Positions 1-11,034 are shown, counted from the first letter of the stretch. The stretch is DNA of 64,000 nt from Microvelia longipes (GCA_018340805.1 JACMZG010001913.1:13388348-13452347); one strand, 5' to 3'. Notes: generated from the letters alone by a model not told the origin. Translations and numbers: made by a program.

Positions 1-177
1 ATGATGATAAAACACGCACACATACACAGGCAGATAACTTAATCAAAACTACTCCGGTGGTCTTAAAAACACCTAAATGGGATACTTCAGGTTAAATTTC
101 GATTTGAGGTTTTGGTCGATTGTGCTAACACGATACTTTTCCTATATACATTAAGTATAAACGAGGAAAAGTAATAA
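1..177 (+). repeat. Dispersed family A, 3' part
   Basis: Matches the last ~180 bp of the family (ATACTTTTCCTATATAC..GAGGAAAAGTA). The rest lies outside the window. Confidence 0.8.
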
Positions 178-199
178 AAATATAATAAATTAAGAAATC

Positions 200-1017
200 G
201 GGTACAGGGTGCCTCGGAACATTTCCTCGTCACATCGGATTCACTACGCTCATCCTCCCTGCTTCGAACTCGCTTTGCTCGTCCTCAGAATATACATCTC
301 GCCAAATTTATTCTGCAACATGTCTTCGACACGCTTCGCTCGTCCTCAGATAGTAAATGCATCTGTCTCAATTAAAGCGATCACCTACACAGCCCTGACC
401 ACGCTCAATGCTACTTAAGTTTTATGATACAACAAAAATTATGGATATGCTTGCCGTATTGAAACGAAACTTAGTGTACTTATTTATTACATAATTGTAG
501 TACCAAATTTCAACTCAATTGAACAATTTTCTGATTTTTTACAATTTTTTAAAAAAACGTACACAAGTCATTCGATAAAAATTGAACTAATACTGATAAT
601 GAGATGAAACTTAGCGCATATGTTAGTCTTATAAATGGCTACATGCCTACCAAATATTAATTAGATCTCATAGTTTTTCCGCGTTTTATGATTTTTTAAA
701 ATTTTCGGTGAGTCATTATTGCGAGTTAATAACGCCATAAAAAAAATTATTTTTATTATTAAATTATTTTATTTTATTATTTTCCGAATAGCACAATAAC
801 AGCGGTAGACTGAATTTTGTACAAAAATTTAACTCTCTAGTATAAATACACTGAGCTCTATGATGATAACAGACACACACACACATACAGACAGACAACT
901 TTGCAAAAACCACTCAGAAGGCCTTAAAAACACCTGAAACGGATAATTCCGGTTTCAGATTTTTTTGCAAACACAATACTTCTTCTATATACCTATGGTA
1001 TAAATGAGGAAAAGTAA
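200..1017 (+). repeat. Dispersed family A, near-full copy (~820 bp)
   Basis: Begins GGTACAGGGTGCCTCGGAAC, contains two copies of a CGCTTCGCTCGTCCTCAGA-type motif, and ends CTATATACCTATGGTATAAA then TGAGGAAAAGTA. The last ~45 bases can form a hairpin (ACTTTTCCT.. / ..GAGGAAAAGT in better copies). No long ORF. Confidence 0.88.
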
Positions 1018-1079
1018 AAATACACAAGAAACATATAAAATAAAAATGTTTTTAATAAAATAAAAATGTTTTTAATAAA

Positions 1080-1545
1080 ATAAGAATGAACAATATTAAT
1101 GAACTAAAAACATGCATACTATAACATACCTTTAATGTTTAAATGTGTTTAATAATTTAAACAAATAAATTTAATGATCACTGAACCCGTAATAATATTA
1201 ATCCTTTAATTAAGAATTAATCTTACTGTTTAAGAATGAAATTGACACAAATCCGTTGTTATAACGTATAAGGGAAAACCGGTTTTGTTATTAATAGTTC
1301 GTAAAATATTCGGAAAAAGTGCAAGATTAATGTACGTCTGATGACATTCAACGTAGACTGGATACTAAGTTGAAGTACCGTATTGAAGGTAGAGTAATTC
1401 TAGAGGAATGGGTCGGTTATGTAACAGGATAGATTTGTATTGGGTTTAAATCTATGAAATAAAGTGAAGTATAAGTTAAACGAGTTGTCGCTAGATGTCG
1501 CTGTGATTTAAAGTATTCGAAGGAGTTACGTAACTAACAGAAGGG
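1080..1545. other. AT-rich sequence, nothing recognised
   Basis: Only a short direct repeat (ATAAAATAAAAATGTTTTTA) at its left edge. No gene signal. Confidence 0.6.
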
Positions 1546-1549
1546 CGTT

Positions 1550-1745
1550 GGAAGTATTTTATCTCCAAACGGTGTTTAATGTGCTGTTGATTGACTGGTT
1601 TTTAGGGAGTAATGAAGCACTTTCCACTCTCAAGAGAGGAAAAAGCAACTTTTTCTCCCTTGGGAGTGAAAAGTGCTTCATTGCTCTTTAAAAAACATTC
1701 AATAAACAGCACATTAAACACCGTTTGGAGATAAAATACTTTTCA
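1550..1745. repeat. ~195-bp foldback (arms ~95 bp)
   Basis: GAAGTATTTTATCTCCAAAC .. AGTAATGAAGCACTTT is inverted at 1650-1745 (AAAGTGCTTCATTGCTCTTT .. GTTTGGAGATAAAATACTT). The motif CTCCCTTGGGAGTGAAAAG recurs just downstream. Confidence 0.85.
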
Positions 1746-1783
1746 CTCCCAAGGGAGAAAAAGTAGCTTTTCACTCTCTTGGG

Positions 1784-1968
1784 ATTTTGTCTGTATTTTT
1801 CAAAGGAAATGCGCATAATTATCCAGTCGGTTATACAAATCTATGCCTCTAAAATTAGAAGTAAGCACTATTATTTGTACTAGTTTAAACCTTAGTAACT
1901 TATCTTTAAGCTTAGTCAGTTATCTTTAAAGGTTTTAGCGCATTTCCTTTGAAAAATACAGACAAAAT
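1784..1968. repeat. Perfect 30-bp inverted repeat, 125-bp spacer
   Basis: 1784-1813 (ATTTTGTCTGTATTTTTCAA..) is perfectly inverted at 1939-1968. The same motif occurs at about 7748 and 7978-8005, so it marks the ends of a repeated element. Confidence 0.8.
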
Positions 1969-2055
1969 GAGTTACGAGCTGACAATGAGTTGCTTGACAA
2001 TTTAGTAACTGCTCAGGTTCTACAGCATGAACCGGAACCTTAAGCAAGAAATGGG

Positions 2056-2270
2056 TTGTTAAGCACGGAAACACGCAGTCTAAATGAAATTCGCCCGACA
2101 GCGGACTACCGCGTCGGAATTATTTATTTAGTAGTTGTAAACATATATTATGTAAAAAATTATAAAAATTATCATTCCAACCAGGATTGTTGTTAAGCAC
2201 GGAAACACGCATCCAAAGGAAATTCGCCCAACATGCGGACCACCGCGCCAAATTTTTTTTTATTAAACAT
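2056..2270 (+). repeat. Direct repeat, two copies 134 bp apart
   Basis: TTGTTAAGCACGGAAACACG starts at 2056 and 2190; each is followed by AAATTCGCCC and a GCGGAC-ACCGCG hairpin. A diverged third copy is at 22512-22575. Confidence 0.75.
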
Positions 2271-2779
2271 CATGCTGAGTCTATACCACAAAATCTCCGT
2301 CAAAACTACTAATGATTCAGATTGTATCATTAACCCTGTAACCGATTTTTTTGAAATCACTTTACATTAAATACTGATTGTTACTACATTGCTGTCTGTT
2401 GTTTTGATTGTCATAAACTATATTTTTCTGCAAAATTGTCGTCACCATTTCAAGCAAAAGCAATACGAAGGTTTTGGAATTATATTAAAGGTTGTAATTT
2501 CTTACTCTTATATACAAAGTATAATCTGATACTTTAGAAGTATTTTTTCTAAGGTTTCAAAAGAATCATAAGTATAGGCATAAGTTGTATATCAAACCGC
2601 AGAAGTAGAGTTCGAACCCAAGTACAACGTATTAAGTTACCTCTTTTAAATGTCAATTATGTAAAATAGTATAAAACTTTTCTTCCTTTTCTCGTCGAAT
2701 GAGGGATGTATTTATTTTGCAATAACGAAGCTATATAATATATTAAAATCAAACTTCATAATTTTGAATTATTATGAAG

Positions 2780-3350
2780 GGCAGAAGCATGGGCGTCCGC
2801 AGGATTTTTTTCCAGGGAGGGCAAGGATCTTGAATAAAGGGAATGACGCATTAAGGAACATTTCTGACCCCATGGAAGTTGTATGGGATAGAGAAATAGG
2901 AGCATTTACCTTCCCCTTGGTTATAATGAAAAAAGGCGCCAAACACAGGTTATGTAGCAAGGTTGTCGAGTTTGCTTCTAAACTTTCTTCTGTGCTTCTC
3001 GTGATTGTTACATTTGTGGTGCTTGTTAAGTCATTTGTGCTTATTTAACTTTAAAATTTGGACTATACTTTGCCACTTTAGTGAGTGATAAGTTAGGCGT
3101 GTTTTGTTATAACCTTCTCAAGCAATAAACAATAGAAAACCATTGAGAGGTAAGTTTGCCTCTAAAATTTAAGACCTGCGCTGTTATAAGAATTGTAAGC
3201 ATGCGCAGTTTGTACCAAGCATGTGTAGTTGGTTTTTGACGTGTATTTCGTGTTGAATTCTCTCTATTTTTTGGTTTTCGGTGGGGTCACTCATTTGTAT
3301 GGTAAATCGACTTATTGCGTCATCCCCATTATTCAAGATCCTTGAGGGGG
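2780..3350. repeat. Inverted-repeat element with ~40-bp arms
   Basis: AAGGATCTTGAATAAAGGGA then ATGACGCATTAAGG (2822-2858) is inverted at 3310-3345. A third copy of the arm is at 6680-6722. Ends not defined. The small open frames here are not gene-like. Confidence 0.55.
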
Positions 3351-4018
3351 GATCAAAGCTGTCAAGTTCAGTCATCAATAATGAGCTGTGGGTTTAGTTT
3401 TCAGCACCCTCTGCAAAAGTCAAAGATAGTTCAGTAAATCACAGGAGTGCGGATTTGCTAAACTAAATTTTAATTCATTAAACAATTATGTAATATTTTA
3501 TTTATTGTGAGGATAATGAGATCAGATTAGTTAGTGGGACAGGAGAAAATATACTAGACAAACTATGAACCTGATCACAGATACAGTGCCACATTCAATG
3601 ATCAGGCCCCTAATTGAGTTCAAAGGGGCCCTAAAGATTAACATTTTTAAATTACTTAAAATATTATCAAGTCGCTACCTAAATCTACGATTTTTAAATC
3701 CCCTGTTCTTATACCTATATCTAGACCTTTAAGGGCCAAATGCATAGACTATGCATACGTTAAGATCAGATAAATACCAGTACATGTTAAATTTGACGAG
3801 GTTTTATATCAATTTTGTATCTTTTGAAATGCACAATAATTAGTCAAAATATAAACTACTTTTCACTTCATCATAAAAAAACTAAATATTAACAAATATA
3901 ATATAATTTCATTAAATATAATTAAATCATAAATATATTAAAATTAATAAACTAAAGTTTTACTTGATTTAAACAAAATAATTACATTTGATTTAATGTT
4001 ATTATAAATATTAAGAAA

Positions 4019-4847
4019 TCAGGTACGGGGTACCTCGGAACTTTTTCTCATCACATCAGATACGCTACCCTCATCATCCCTGCTTCGGACTCGCTTCGCT
4101 CGTCCTCAGAATATAAAATTTACCAAATTTAAACTGCAACATGCCTCCGGATTTGCTTCGGACTCATTCGAAGCAAATGAGTCCGGACTCATACTTTCTT
4201 CAGACTCGCTTCGCTCGTCCTCAGATAGTAAATGCATCCGTTTCATTCTCAGCGATCACCCATACAGCACTGATCACGCTCAATGCTGCTTAATTTTTAT
4301 GATGGATATTCTTGTCGTATTGAAACGAAACTTAGTGTACTTATTTAATAAGTAAAGGTATACACTTATATTAAATGTTAACTCGATTGAATAATTTTCT
4401 TATTTTTTAAAACCTATACACAAGTCATTAAATAAAAATGTAAATAATGCTTATAATGAGATGAAACTAAGCACATATATTAGTCTTATACATGGTTACA
4501 TGCGTGTCAAATCTCAACCCGATCGCTTTACTTTTCCGCGTTTTCTGATTTTTCGAAATTTTTGTTGAGTCATTATTTTGGGTTAATGACGTCATAAATC
4601 ACTTTTTCCGAATAGCACAACTACAGCGGTAGACTGATTTTTTTACAAGTTTCAACTCTCTAGCACAAATACACTGGGCGCTACGATGATAACAGACACA
4701 CTCATATACAGACAGACAACTTTGTGAAACCACTAAGGAGGCCTTTAAAACACCTGAAACGGATAATTCCGTTGACACCCTGGTTTCGAATTTTTTTTGC
4801 AAACACAATACTTTTCCCATATACCTACGGTAATAATGAGGAAAAGT
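4019..4847 (+). repeat. Dispersed family A, near-full copy
   Basis: GGTACGGGGTACCTCGGAAC to AATGAGGAAAAGTA, with an expanded head (GACTCATTCGAAGCAAATGA repeats). Confidence 0.88.
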
Positions 4848-5027
4848 AAAAAGTTAGGCTTAAAATTAATATAGGATATAAATTAGGGTTAAAATCCCTA
4901 AAGGATTTTAAACAACTCTTATAGGGGGCCCCGCGACTTTTTGATGTTAAGACAGACTATAATAATCTCTACTGTGGCATGGACCCATTTTATTAGTAGG
5001 TTTATTTTTTTTCCTTTACTTATACAG

Positions 5028-5912
5028 GGTGGTACATTTCATATACATCACCCCAACTAACTCAGCTTCTAATGAAGCAATCGCGGTAAAATTGGTATCT
5101 ACCCCCACTAAATGGACTGCCAGGTTTGAATAAGCAATCATTTTTTTTGGTAATCGTCTTGCAAGTATGGTAATCAGATTGCCTATTTGTGTTTTTCGAC
5201 GATAACTTTTGAATTTAAAATTTGAGCATACCATGATATGGACATTTTCTAAAAGTACACTACAAACTTAACAATTTGGTACCCATAACACAAAATTCCG
5301 GCAAATTGTCATTGGAGATTTCGTTTGACATACATAACTACTTTTACTTATTTTTGATTTCCGAAATTTGGTACACCAGAATACATCACCCCGACTCGAA
5401 AAACTCATATAGGCAATCTGATTACCATACTTGCAAGACGATTACTAAAAAAATGATTGCTTATTTAACCTCTTGGTAGTCGATTTAGTGGGGGTAGATA
5501 CCAATTTTACGCCTATTGCTCCAGTAGAAGCTGAATTAGTCGGGGTGATGTATTCCGGTGTACCAAATTTCGGTGATCAAAAATAAGTAAAAGTAGTTAT
5601 GTATGTCAAACGATTTCTCCAACGACAAATTGCCGGAATTTTGTGATATGGGTACCAAATTGTTAAGTTTGTAGTGTACTTTTAGAAAATGTCCATATCA
5701 TGGTATGCTCAACTTTTAAATTCAAAAGTTATCGTCGAAAAACACAAATAGGCAATCTGATTACCATACTTGCAAGACGGTTACCAAAAATATGATTGCT
5801 TATTTAAACTCCTGGTAGTCGATTTAGTGGGGGTAGATACCAATTTTACGGTGATTGCTTCATTAGAAGCTGAGTTAGTCGGGATGATGTATATGAAATG
5901 AACCAACCTATA
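5028..5912. mobile_element. ~885-bp near-perfect palindromic element
   Basis: Left arm 5028-5395 returns as reverse complement at about 5525-5912 (TACAGGGTGGTACATTTCAT vs ATATGAAATGAACCAACCTA; GGTACCCATAACACAAAATT vs TTTTGTGATATGGGTACC). The middle, about 5396-5525, holds another piece of the same sequence. Ends begin CAGGGTGGT and are flanked by TATA-like sequence. No coding content. Confidence 0.85.
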
Positions 5913-5939
5913 TATTTTTACTTTATATGGTATATTTTT

Positions 5940-6004
5940 TTTATTGGGGGCCCTAACCGCTGTGGGCCCCCCCGCATTGCGGGCCCATAGTTACGCCACT
6001 GGCG
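5940..6004. mobile_element. End of an unidentified DNA element
   Basis: Read on the minus strand: CCAGTGGCGTAACTATGGGC then a G-rich run. CAGTGGCGTAACTA is a common terminus of DNA transposons in animals. Only one end was found. Confidence 0.45.
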
Positions 6005-6140
6005 CAATCATATGAAGGGCTCCCATCTGGATAGGCAGACTATGCTTTTCCTTTATAATTAAAGGTATTTTTTCAGAAAAATTTGGTTTGAAGTAGTACA
6101 AAATGAGTCACATTTTTTCAGGTCTGGCTCTCGAACTATA
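6003..6140. mobile_element. MITE family E, right half only
   Basis: GAAGGGCTCC..GGATAGGCAGACTATG through GGTCTGGCTCTCGAACTAT. The left half is missing; it abuts the end of another element. Confidence 0.7.
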
Positions 6141-6224
6141 ATACATTTAAGAATTTGCTAATAACTTGGCAGCATTCCACTTATATAAACTAGTAATATG
6201 ATAAACTGATAAAAGTACAGCAAC

Positions 6225-6557
6225 CATAGAGATATATTACTAGAGGGGCCCTATTGGTTTAATTTTGAAACATCGAAAAAGTAACCTGACCACATTCGAT
6301 TATCATTATCATCAAATAAACAGAACAAAAAACAGTAAATTATATAGTAGAATGTTTAAAATACAAATCACAACACAAACAATCTGCAGGAACCCGAAAA
6401 CAATTGATTAATTATAACCTTAACTCCCTCTTAGAGGAGGTTTCAATTCAATGATTCAATGAGATTACACAGAGCCCCTGAGGGCCCCACTAAAAATGTT
6501 TCTGGCCTCTCAATGTATTAAGATAGGCTTATGCCCCCTCTAGTATATATCTCTATG
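6225..6557. mobile_element. MITE family B copy 1 (333 bp), exact 8-bp target duplication
   Basis: Terminal inverted repeats CATAGAGATATATTACTAG and its counterpart CTAGTATATATCTCTATG; flanked by ACAGCAAC at 6217-6224 and 6558-6565. The 8-bp duplication and CA..TG ends suggest the hAT superfamily. No coding capacity. Confidence 0.92.
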
Positions 6558-6564
6558 ACAGCAA

Positions 6565-9500
6565 CCATGTAGACGCGAAGCGGCTCCCAGCGTGACGCCG
6601 AGGAGCGGCTAAGACGCTGAAGGCCTCTTTTTTTTGCTATAATCATGGGAAGGTAAGTTTGCTCCTATTTCTCTATGCATAAGGTTCCTTAATGCGTCAT
6701 CCTCTTTATTCAAGATCCTTGGTAACTACTAGCGCTACCTACTGAATAGTTTAGGAACTTCACCAGCGACAGTAAAAAAATACGAAAAGTTATTACCCCC
6801 CTTAATATTTTTTCAATCATCGAGAAGAGTTAATATTTTGGTTAATATAATGTTAAAATAATTACTTTATAAATTGCTTACTTTTTTGTAACACCTGTGT
6901 TTGCATTCAACTAAGCACACTATTTATCAGTCTTTTTTGGGCCTACGAAATTTAAAGATCATTAGAATTACTTTAATAACACATATTTTTTAAATAAGTT
7001 CTTCAATGGCATAAGTTTTTTGGGTCGAAGGTTCTACTTACTTTTACGAAGGTACCTATTACTTCTTCAAAACTGTTGTAATTATTACAAAAAAGATAAA
7101 TATTCGAACATAAGACAACAAGAAGAAAAAGCTAAAACTGAAAGGATAAAAAATATGAAAACTTATCAGGCTTTCCAAATGACTACATAAAAAATGCAAC
7201 TAAAACCCAGGTTAGCCAACTTAGTAGCGATAACAAATTTCGAATTTCTTTAAAAACATTTCGAATGCTATACACAAACACGAAACATTTCTGCTATAAA
7301 TCAAATACACGAACATTTCACTCATTATATCTAACCGATTCAGGCAAACTATTAAGGCTCTTGTCTCAGTTTCCTCAACCAATATTATTGGAAAATGTCA
7401 TGTGGGCAATGTCGCAATACAAGTTCGTTATGCGGGCTAGTATACCTAAAAAATTCAGGTGCAGAGATCCGCAAGCTGGGCGAATTTTCTTTGAAATGCC
7501 TGGTTTCTTGTTTATCAATCCAATTTTGCTTAATTTTTCGGTATATATTTAGTAACTGAGCATTAGCGTCATATCTTGTTATTTAAATTTTTCGAAATTT
7601 TATCTCTTAGATAAACAACACACAACACAACATTATTTACACTTATTTGAAGCCAAGTTTATGTTACTTTCAAAGATTATGTAGTATACCACATAACTAA
7701 TCATATCTACATAATCGGTATACTACATAATCTTTGGTTACTTTTTAGCGCATTTTCTTCAATCGCTTCAAAAAACATCGAAAATGACACACAACTCGAA
7801 AATTATTTATCAATATAAAGGTTTGTGTGCACTTATCGATCAATATAAAGTCGATACATGTACTCAAAGCCAGGATACCTGGGTGTTGAATGAATCAATT
7901 TCTTGCTTGAGGTTCCGGTTTATCTTTTAGAACCTAAGTATTCAATCAATTATCAAGCACTGTTCGTAACTCATTTTTTCTGTATTTTTCAAAGGAAACG
8001 CGCATAACTATCCAGTTGTTTCCATAAAATTATTTTTATATCTTAGAACAGAAAAGAATAAAAAATCAATATAATGAAAATTGCATGATAATTTATTTAT
8101 TTATTTGAATGTTCTATTATAGTATACATAAATAGGTTCAAGGTAATATATCAAATTAGGACGGAGTAAAAAAAAACAAAAAATAATTTTTAAATTTGTT
8201 TAAAAATTAAATACATAAAAGATATGAATCATTAGAAATAACTCTAATGGTATGTTAGAAAATAGGTCAGCTATTAGAGTGATATAAATTATTACTCTAT
8301 TTATACTCAATGGGTTTATCAGAAAGAGATACTACTGGAAGATACATGGGATCTTATCGTTACCTGGGTAGCTTGGTAATATAAATGTACATTAGTGACA
8401 TCATTTTTTGATTTTTTATAATAATTACGATTTCACATAAATATTATATTATTTTTAGACTATTTTGTCTTAAATGAAGTAAAATGAATTTAAAATAAGT
8501 TGCAATTACCTGTGTTTTATAAAGTGATTTTATGTGACATCAAAAAATTCCCACTGTTCGTAGGGTGCATTATATACTCCGATAGAGGTTGTAGACGGGT
8601 GGGGAGTCTTTAGTCTCCCTAGATAAGGAGTAAATACAAATTAGGGTACCTAATAGATATTGATACACTACCAGATCACTTTGCTATTCAATCCTAGTCC
8701 TCCCTCTAATAGTATAAGTCTCTTTGGTCTGTCATTAAATATTAAACTCAAATTATAGCAATTTTTTTAGAGTTTGGACCATTTTCAACAATATTTTTTG
8801 ACTCTAAAACAGACACTGTAACATTGTTACTACCACTTGCTAAAATTAACACCCACACACAAAGTTATTTTTTTGTAAATTTTTTACTTTTTAGGGTCAG
8901 CGATAATTTTTAGCTACTAAAATTAACCAGTAATAATTTGAAAATACATGATAAATAATTATACAAAAAGGTTATTACTAATTTATTGTGGTAATCATTT
9001 GTAACTAATGATTAGTATTGTAAACTTAAGGTTAACAATAATAATAAGTGTTGGTTTCTTCAACACCTGAAGTTAAAATATACCTAAAACAAAATTTTTA
9101 CGTGGGGGCCAGAAGAGACTATTTTATTTACCATGGTAACTTACATTTTTCCTTTGTGTCAAGAATTTCATCTCTTAAGCTCTAAATTAAAAGTTTACAA
9201 ATAGTAGGTATTTTTCTTTTTCTTAATTTACCATAACAGTCGCCCTGCTATGGCTCTTTATTTTCTAAACATGCACCGCTTTCGCATAACATGATGATCT
9301 TTTATCTTCTTTTTTACTTTTTCTTTTTTGTATTTTATTTTTGTTTTAGTTTAAGCATTTGTTCAAGAATAATTGTGATTCTTTTTTCTTTTTTTTTTCT
9401 AGGTATTAGTAGGTATTAACACAGATATATTTCAGCTCTAGTTAAAACAAAAATGAATAGTAAACAAAACTGAGAGAGCTACTGTATACAATTCTTTCCA

Positions 9501-9740
9501 AGGATTGGATTTGTAGCTTATTTACTATCTTAACTGTATCTAACTACAATAAATAATTTGGACGACTTCTACACTCAGACTGATTATGGCATGTCCACAT
9601 CCTATATGTCATGACGTATAGGATTTGGACATGCCACAGATTTTAAAGCTGATTTCTGTTGTAAACATTTACAATCATTGTTTCAAAATAGTTAAGGATT
9701 TATTGCCACTAATAAAAAAAAACTATACAATATGCAAAAA
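6565..9740. other. Intergenic, no gene found
   Basis: Contains the third arm of the 2.8-kb repeat (6680-6722), the 7.7-kb hairpin and pieces of the 1.8-kb inverted-repeat family (7748 and 7978-8005). The 95-codon open frame at 7265-7552 has no recognisable motif. 8010-9740 shows nothing. Confidence 0.6.
7671..7736. repeat. Perfect 20-bp hairpin
   Basis: CAAAGATTATGTAGTATACC (7671-7690) is inverted at 7717-7736 around a 26-nt loop. Confidence 0.8.
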
Positions 9741-9758
9741 AAATGCAAGAAAAAAAAT

Positions 9759-9942
9759 TGGATACAAGGTACCTCGGAACTTTTCCTCATCACATTGGAT
9801 TAGCTGGCTCATCCTACCTGCTTTGGGCTCGCTTCGCTTGTCCTCAGAATATACAATTCATCAAATTTATACAGCAACATGTCGGACTCACTTCCGAAGA
9901 CATGCTATACCTTCTCATTAAGGTAAAATGAGGAAAAGTAAA
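9759..9942 (+). repeat. Dispersed family A, internally deleted (~185 bp)
   Basis: Head (GGTACCTCGGAACTTTTCCT) joined directly to the tail (AATGAGGAAAAGTA). Confidence 0.82.
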
Positions 9943-10139
9943 AATTAGCATAAAACTATTATTAAAACAATTTATTGAAGACTGCAGTCCTTTAAAAAAA
10001 ATAAAATATATATAACACAATATAATTGTGCGAGAGACACCTAGGAAATGTAACAAGTAAAATGCAATGCTACATCTGGGAACTGTTCCATCATTCGACA
10101 TTCGTCATCATTGATGGCTCGACATAATGTCATGTCCCA

Positions 10140-10180
10140 CTCTGTTTCGTTACGTCTAACTCATCAGGGCGCCGACAGAG
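10140..10180 (-). ncRNA. Hammerhead ribozyme motif, inverted unit
   Basis: Reverse-complement copy of the same 41-nt motif with all core bases kept. Confidence 0.72.
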
Positions 10181-10508
10181 CCTGAACTCACTCTGACCTT
10201 CAATTAATTCCGAAGAATATAATGTGAAGTACTTACCAGAGACGAGCGGTGCTCTCTTACCGCCATCATGCATGGCAAGCAAAACATATATCATTTGATA
10301 CTACCGAGTACTTTGCTTGTTACATTTCCTAGGTGTCTCTCGCACAATTATATTGTGTCAACTATTCATGTTTTGCAAAACTCGGTAGTATCAAATGATA
10401 TATGTTTTGCTTGCCATGCATGATGGCGGTAAGAGAGCACCGCTCGTCTCTGGTAAGTACTTCACATTATATTCTTCGGAATTAATTGAAGGTCAGAGTG
10501 AGTTCAGG

Positions 10509-10549
10509 CTCTGTCGGCGCCCTGATGAGTTAGACGTAACGAAACAGAG
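10509..10549 (+). ncRNA. Hammerhead ribozyme motif, tandem unit 1
   Basis: In order: CTCTG (stem III), TC (U16.1 and cleavage-site C17), GGCGCC (stem I segment), CTGATGA core, GTTA-GACG-TAAC (stem II), GAAA core, CAGAG (stem III partner). All invariant positions are present and G10.1-C11.1 pair. The stem I segment is a loopless self-complementary hexamer, so it can only pair between two units or two molecules. Folding and activity are inferred. Confidence 0.75.
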
Positions 10550-10824
10550 TGGGACATGACATTATGTCGAGCCATCAATGATGACGAATGTCGAATGATG
10601 GAACAGTTCCCAGATGTAGCATTGCATTTTGCTTGTTACATTTCCTAGGTGTCTCTCGCACAATTATATTGTGTCAACTATTCATGTTTTGCAAAACTCG
10701 GTAGTATCAAATGATATATGTTTTGCTTGCCATGCATGATGGCGGTAAGAGAGCACCGCTCGTCTCTGGTAAGTACTTCACATTATATTCTTCGGAATTA
10801 ATTGAAGGTCAGAGTGAGTTCAGG

Positions 10825-10865
10825 CTCTGTCGGCGCCCTGATGAGTTAGACGTAACGAAACAGAG
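10825..10865 (+). ncRNA. Hammerhead ribozyme motif, tandem unit 2
   Basis: Identical to the first motif, displaced by exactly 316 bp. A transcript crossing both sites would release a 316-nt monomer if both cleave. Confidence 0.75.
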
Positions 10866-11034
10866 TGGGACATGACATTATGTCGAGCCATCAATGATGA
10901 CGAATGTCGAATGATGGAACAGTTCCCAGATGTAGCATTGCATTTTGCTTGTTACATTTCCTAGGTGTCTCTCGCACAATTATATTGTGTCAACATTCAT
11001 GTTTTGCAAAACTCGGTAGTATCAAATGATAAAA

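Larger units (their letters stand above)
10014..11029. repeat. 316-bp hammerhead-bearing repeat: one inverted copy plus 2.3 tandem copies
   Basis: The plus-strand copies repeat with an exact 316-bp period: the start motif TACATTTCCTAGGTGTCTCT lies at 10321, 10637 and 10953. The array runs 10313-11029. A reverse-complement copy (10014-10309, about 20 bp short) is joined head to head at its left. By eye the copies are nearly identical, so the array is recent or homogenised. Each complete unit carries a hammerhead-ribozyme core. No long ORF is present. A diverged fragment at 30664-30735 shows that the unit has spread elsewhere, so it is not a purely local satellite. Confidence 0.95.

Noticed and set aside
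7265..7552. 95-codon plus-strand open frame
   Set aside because: No motif, no splice context, and part of it resembles the repeat motif found at 2.1 kb (GGCGAATTTTCTTTGAAATG); not supported as coding.
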